The notes under the pieces: generated by a model
The model's input: the letters and a program-made list of their open reading frames with translations, nothing else
Told to the model about the DNA's origin: nothing
The model's database searches: none
Source: Granulosicoccus sp047634635
GTDB taxonomy: Bacteria > Pseudomonadota > Gammaproteobacteria > Granulosicoccales > Granulosicoccaceae
Assembly: GCA_047634635.1 (NCBI GenBank)
Contig: JBLIIE010000181.1
Location: forward strand, 1-9,580
DNA length: 9,580 nucleotides
Reading direction: 5' to 3'
Translations under genes and position numbers: made by a program
Shown: piece after piece, positions 6,636 through 9,580 of the stretch
How positions within the stretch are numbered: the stretch's first letter is position 1
Layout of the letters: each line of letters begins with the position of its first letter

Positions 6636-7910
6636 CTAAAGGTAGCGTTGTAGTGTCTGACCCAACTCCTGACGAGGAATGGTCTTCTGTTCTTCACGTC
6701 CCAGCAGAGGCTTAAGAGTTACCATACCTTTGGCAAGTTCCTCTCCCCCGACGATAACCGCAAACGCGGCTCCGCTTTTATCTGCCTTTCGAAATTGGCT
6801 TTTGAGACTGCCACCGGCCGTATTGTGCAACACAGAAGCGTCTGGTAGTTGTCCTCGAATGAATTCAGCCAATGCGAGTGAATCGCTTGCTGAAATTTCG
6901 TCTGTTCCCATGACAAAAATATCCGGGTTGTCAGGTGCCGAGGTTTTACCCAACTTGTCCATTAGAGCAAGCACTCTCTCCATACCAAATGCCCAACCTA
7001 CTCCGGGCATGTTCTTGGCCCCTAGTTGTTCGAGCAGACCATCGTAACGACCGCCAGCACAAACAGCTGATTGTGAACCCAACTGAGTGGTTGTCCATTC
7101 GAACACGGTATGGCTGTAATAATCCAGTCCACGCACCAATCTGGGATTTTCAGTGGCCTCTATTCCATTGGCCAACAGCAGAGCTCTCAATTCATCAAAG
7201 TGAATTGTGGAAGCATCGCTCAAGCTGTCCCTGAGCGCGGGGGCGCCATTAATCATATCCTGCATATCCGGATTTTTGCTGTCCAGAATACGAAGCGGAT
7301 TTTTCTCGAGTCTGCGCACACTATCTTCGTCTAGCAGCTCTTTGTGCTCTTCAAAGTACGCAACAAGCTTCTCACGATAGCGAGCGCGATCATCAGGGTC
7401 GCCAAGTGTGTTGAATTCCAGTGTTAGGGCATCGATAATTCCCAGTTCTCGCCAGAGTCGTGCACTGAGTAGAATCAGTTCCGCTTCAATAGCAGGACCT
7501 GCCAATCCGTAGACTTCTGCTCCGACTTGGAAAAACTGCCTCTGTCGTCCCAACTGCGGTCTTTCGTACCTAAACATCGGACCTGTGTACCAAATGCGAT
7601 TAACACTACCGGGCTGCAACAAACCATTTTCAATCGCCGCGCGCACGCAGCCTGCGGTGTTCTCCGGACGCAGGGATAGAGACTCACCCTTGCGATCAGC
7701 GAATGTATACATCTCCTTTTCGACAATATCCGTAGCTTCACCAATGGAACGTTGAAACAAAGAGGTTCTTTCGATCAGCGGTGTACGCATTTCCCCATAC
7801 CCGTACGCGTGCATTGCATGACCCACCGCAGCTTCCAGCCGTTGCCAAGGGGCGATGGTTGCCGGTAACAAATCTGGCATTCCTCGCAGACGCGTAAATT
7901 GAGTTTTCAT
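6636..7910 (-). CDS. hisS: Histidyl-tRNA synthetase
   Basis: This class II aminoacyl-tRNA synthetase charges tRNA-His with histidine. The product is 424 residues, the same as E. coli HisRS. Landmarks in order: RLRGMPDLLP (7-16); motif 1 region YGYGEMRTPLIE (36-47); RPENTAGCVRA (81-91); motif 2 FRYERPQLGRQRQFFQ (112-127) with R113; the histidine-specific RLVRGLDYYS (256-265) with R259, the residue known as catalytic in E. coli; AGGRYDGLL (284-292); and motif 3 GWAFGMER (304-311). The C-terminal 100 residues are the anticodon-binding domain. The box at 81-86 reads RPENTA where E. coli has RPEGTA. The ATG at 7910 follows the pilW stop by 19 bases with no good Shine-Dalgarno sequence, so coupling to pilW is possible. 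In many relatives rodZ and ispG lie just upstream; here they are absent. Confidence 0.97.
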   Translation of the reverse strand: MKTQFTRLRGMPDLLPATIAPWQRLEAAVGHAMHAYGYGEMRTPLIERTSLFQRSIGEATDIVEKEMYTFADRKGESLSLRPENTAGCVRAAIENGLLQPGSVNRIWYTGPMFRYERPQLGRQRQFFQVGAEVYGLAGPAIEAELILLSARLWRELGIIDALTLEFNTLGDPDDRARYREKLVAYFEEHKELLDEDSVRRLEKNPLRILDSKNPDMQDMINGAPALRDSLSDASTIHFDELRALLLANGIEATENPRLVRGLDYYSHTVFEWTTTQLGSQSAVCAGGRYDGLLEQLGAKNMPGVGWAFGMERVLALMDKLGKTSAPDNPDIFVMGTDEISASDSLALAEFIRGQLPDASVLHNTAGGSLKSQFRKADKSGAAFAVIVGGEELAKGMVTLKPLLGREEQKTIPRQELGQTLQRYL

Positions 7911-7929
7911 TGCTTGGGGGAAAAACGCT

Positions 7930-8721
7930 CTATTGCGGTTGAGTCAGGTATTCACCCGCCTCATGAGAGGACGGGAATTGATCGAGCAAACGACTAGCAA
8001 AGCTGCGCGCGCCATCAGCATCGCCTGCATCTCGGTTAATTTTATAGCCTAGCCATAGACTTTCGGAAGATTCCGTGCCGTACACCTTATAGCGGTCAAA
8101 GTAGGCCTCTGCCACTGTCAATCGTTGCTGCCTGAACATCAGTTCAGACATATGCAAATACGCATTGCCAAATTTCGGATTTACCCGTAGCGCTTCGCGC
8201 AGGTAGGTTTCAGCGTCGGCAAGTCGGTTCGCATCGAGCATGCATAACCCTGCGTTATCAAGAGCAAACTCGGGTGTTTTGTAATAAGGATTTTCAGCGG
8301 CCAGACGAAACTGCTCTTGAGCCATCTCATAGCTCTGAACGTTGCATAGATAAATACCGTAGCTATTGCGGTGCTTTGCTTCGTCCGGCTCAAGCTTTAA
8401 TGCAAGTTTGAAATGCTTTTTTGCGCTATCAAGCTTATCGACCTGAAACTGCAGTTGTGCATAGGTGACATGGGCAAGTGCATTGAAATCATCCTGATCC
8501 AGAGCTTTTGTGAGCTTTTCAAGTGCCTGATCGAGATCCCCCCGGCGCAGGTATTGAGCACCCAACTGAGCATTGTATTGAGAGGCATCGATGTCGTTGG
8601 TAGGCCGTTGCCCAGACCGCGCACAAGCTTGTATTGCTATTAACGCCATTAATATGCATACCCAACGGCATACCCTAACTATCAAGGCCCCTGACTGCAG
8701 GGGAAATTCACCAGCCTTCAT
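7930..8721 (-). CDS. pilW: Type IV pilus biogenesis/stability lipoprotein PilW (PilF), TPR protein
   Basis: PilW/PilF is an outer-membrane lipoprotein made of TPR repeats that acts as pilotin for the PilQ secretin of type IV pili. The 263-residue product has a lipoprotein signal with hydrophobic core about 20-31 and lipobox IQAC, C33 being the lipidated residue. Six helix-turn-helix TPR units follow, including AQYLRRGDLDQALEKLTKAL, YAQLQFQVDKLDSAKKHFKL, GIYLCNVQSYEMAQEQFRLA, GLCMLDANRLADAETYLREA and SELMFRQQRLTVAEAYFDRY. The NSYGIYLC and EFALDNAGLC patterns are typical of PilW. Its ATG overlaps the rlmN stop in an ATGA junction (8721-8718), a strong sign of co-translation. Order rlmN-pilW is that of Pseudomonas and relatives. 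Other pilus genes are not in the window. Confidence 0.92.
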   Translation of the reverse strand: MKAGEFPLQSGALIVRVCRWVCILMALIAIQACARSGQRPTNDIDASQYNAQLGAQYLRRGDLDQALEKLTKALDQDDFNALAHVTYAQLQFQVDKLDSAKKHFKLALKLEPDEAKHRNSYGIYLCNVQSYEMAQEQFRLAAENPYYKTPEFALDNAGLCMLDANRLADAETYLREALRVNPKFGNAYLHMSELMFRQQRLTVAEAYFDRYKVYGTESSESLWLGYKINRDAGDADGARSFASRLLDQFPSSHEAGEYLTQPQ

Positions 8722-9580
8722 TGCAATTGCTCTCCAAATCGCGGCTCCATGAACTTCACGTGCCGTTTGCTGCGATCATCAATGTCTCCAGCCAATTGTC
8801 CACATGCCGCATCGATATCATCGCCTCGCGTGGTTCGCTTGAGCGTCAGAATACCGGCTTCGGTGAGAATCCTTGCAAAGCGCTCCACCGCATTACGCGA
8901 AGAACGCTTGTACCCGGATTGTGCAAACGGATTGAACGGGATCAAATTGACTTTACACGGGAAACCACGCAACAGCTCTGCCAATTCGTGCGCTTGTTCT
9001 GCCTGATCATTGACGCCTGAGAGCATGACGTATTCGAATAGGACGTGTTTTTTGCGCTGAGATACGGCGTCTTCGCCATCCACATAACGCTGACAAGCAC
9101 CCATCAGCTCGCTGATAGGGTATTTCTTATTAACCGGTACGAGCTCGTCGCGCAACTTATCGTTGGGCGCGTGTAAAGACACGGCGAGAGAGATATCGAT
9201 ATCCGCGGTCAATCTGTCCATTGCTGGAATTACACCTGACGTGCTGACAGTGACGCGGCGTTTGCTAAGACCATAACCTAGGTCGTCCATCATCAGATTC
9301 AGCGATGGCACCAGGTGTCGGTAGTTGAGCAAGGGCTCACCCATACCCATCATTACCACATTGGTAATGCGTTGATTTGCAGTGGCAGGCTCCTGTGCCA
9401 ACAAATTACTAGCCAGCCAGACCTGTCCGATAATTTCCGACACCGACAAATTACGATTAAAACCCTGGCGACCTGTTGAGCAGAAAGAACAGTCAAGCGC
9501 GCAACCCACCTGGGATGACACACACAAAGTACCACGGTCGTTTTCCGGGATATAAACCGTTTCTATGCAGTTGCCATCGT
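8718..9580 (-). CDS. rlmN: Dual-specificity RNA methyltransferase RlmN, C-terminal part (cut by the right edge)
   Basis: RlmN is a radical SAM enzyme that methylates C2 of adenosine 2503 in 23S rRNA and adenosine 37 in some tRNAs. The frame stays open to the right edge (first full codon at 9578), giving 286 residues; about 100 N-terminal residues are missing. The visible start DGNCIETVYIPEND contains the glutamate equivalent to E. coli E105. Then come TLCVSSQVGCALDCSFC, with the C118 equivalent and the CxxxCxxC iron-sulfur ligands (residues 26, 30 and 33 of this fragment); the SAM-binding MMGMGEPLLN; and AACGQLAGD near residue 259 with the cysteine equivalent to E. coli C355, which is methylated during catalysis. 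Both catalytic cysteines are intact. A TTG at 9527 could be read as a start but lies inside the conserved domain. The stop overlaps pilW by four bases. Confidence 0.96.
   Translation of the reverse strand, partial: DGNCIETVYIPENDRGTLCVSSQVGCALDCSFCSTGRQGFNRNLSVSEIIGQVWLASNLLAQEPATANQRITNVVMMGMGEPLLNYRHLVPSLNLMMDDLGYGLSKRRVTVSTSGVIPAMDRLTADIDISLAVSLHAPNDKLRDELVPVNKKYPISELMGACQRYVDGEDAVSQRKKHVLFEYVMLSGVNDQAEQAHELAELLRGFPCKVNLIPFNPFAQSGYKRSSRNAVERFARILTEAGILTLKRTTRGDDIDAACGQLAGDIDDRSKRHVKFMEPRFGEQLQ

Noticed and set aside
1470..8610. GTAGGCCGTT occurring both near 1473 and near 8600
   Set aside because: A single 10-base match between an intergenic region and the pilW coding region is expected by chance in this length; the flanks differ.
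9525..9527. TTG start for RlmN at 9527
   Set aside because: The conserved ETVYIPEND sequence continues in frame upstream to the window edge, so this is the middle of the protein.

Overview
The window is a piece of a gammaproteobacterial chromosome, outside the Enterobacterales by its gene content. The proteins align by eye along their full length with E. coli and Pseudomonas families (SMC, CysZ, Der, BamB, YfgM, HisRS, RlmN). A PilW/PilF type IV pilus lipoprotein follows rlmN, which is a Pseudomonas-like arrangement. Base composition looks moderate and even, and I see no insertion sequence, tRNA, rRNA, CRISPR array or prophage gene. It is mostly core housekeeping DNA, densely packed, with no gene-free stretch above 122 bases.

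Layout. At the left, the 5' part of smc runs leftward off the edge. A 122-base divergent region with a candidate smc promoter and a hairpin separates it from a rightward pair, cysZ (sulfate uptake membrane protein) and an exported M23 metallopeptidase. This pair converges, with only 19 bases between stops, on a long leftward block that reads, in order of transcription, rlmN (cut by the right edge), pilW, hisS, yfgM, bamB, der. Within that block the junctions are: rlmN/pilW overlap by 4, pilW/hisS gap 19, hisS/yfgM gap 77, yfgM/bamB overlap by 11, bamB/der gap 7. This looks like one operon.

Function. The leftward block combines RNA modification and translation (rlmN, hisS), ribosome assembly (der) and envelope assembly: pilW for the pilus secretin, yfgM as a periplasmic/SecYEG-associated protein, bamB for outer-membrane beta-barrel insertion. 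The smc/cysZ side belongs to the smc-zipA-ligA neighbourhood known in gammaproteobacteria; zipA and ligA would lie beyond the left edge.

I found no new multi-gene system. The points most worth a second look are the absence of rodZ and ispG, which usually sit between pilW/rlmN and hisS; a 22-codon basic reading frame in the hisS-yfgM gap; the promoter and hairpin in the smc-cysZ region; and the tight convergent junction with no obvious terminator.
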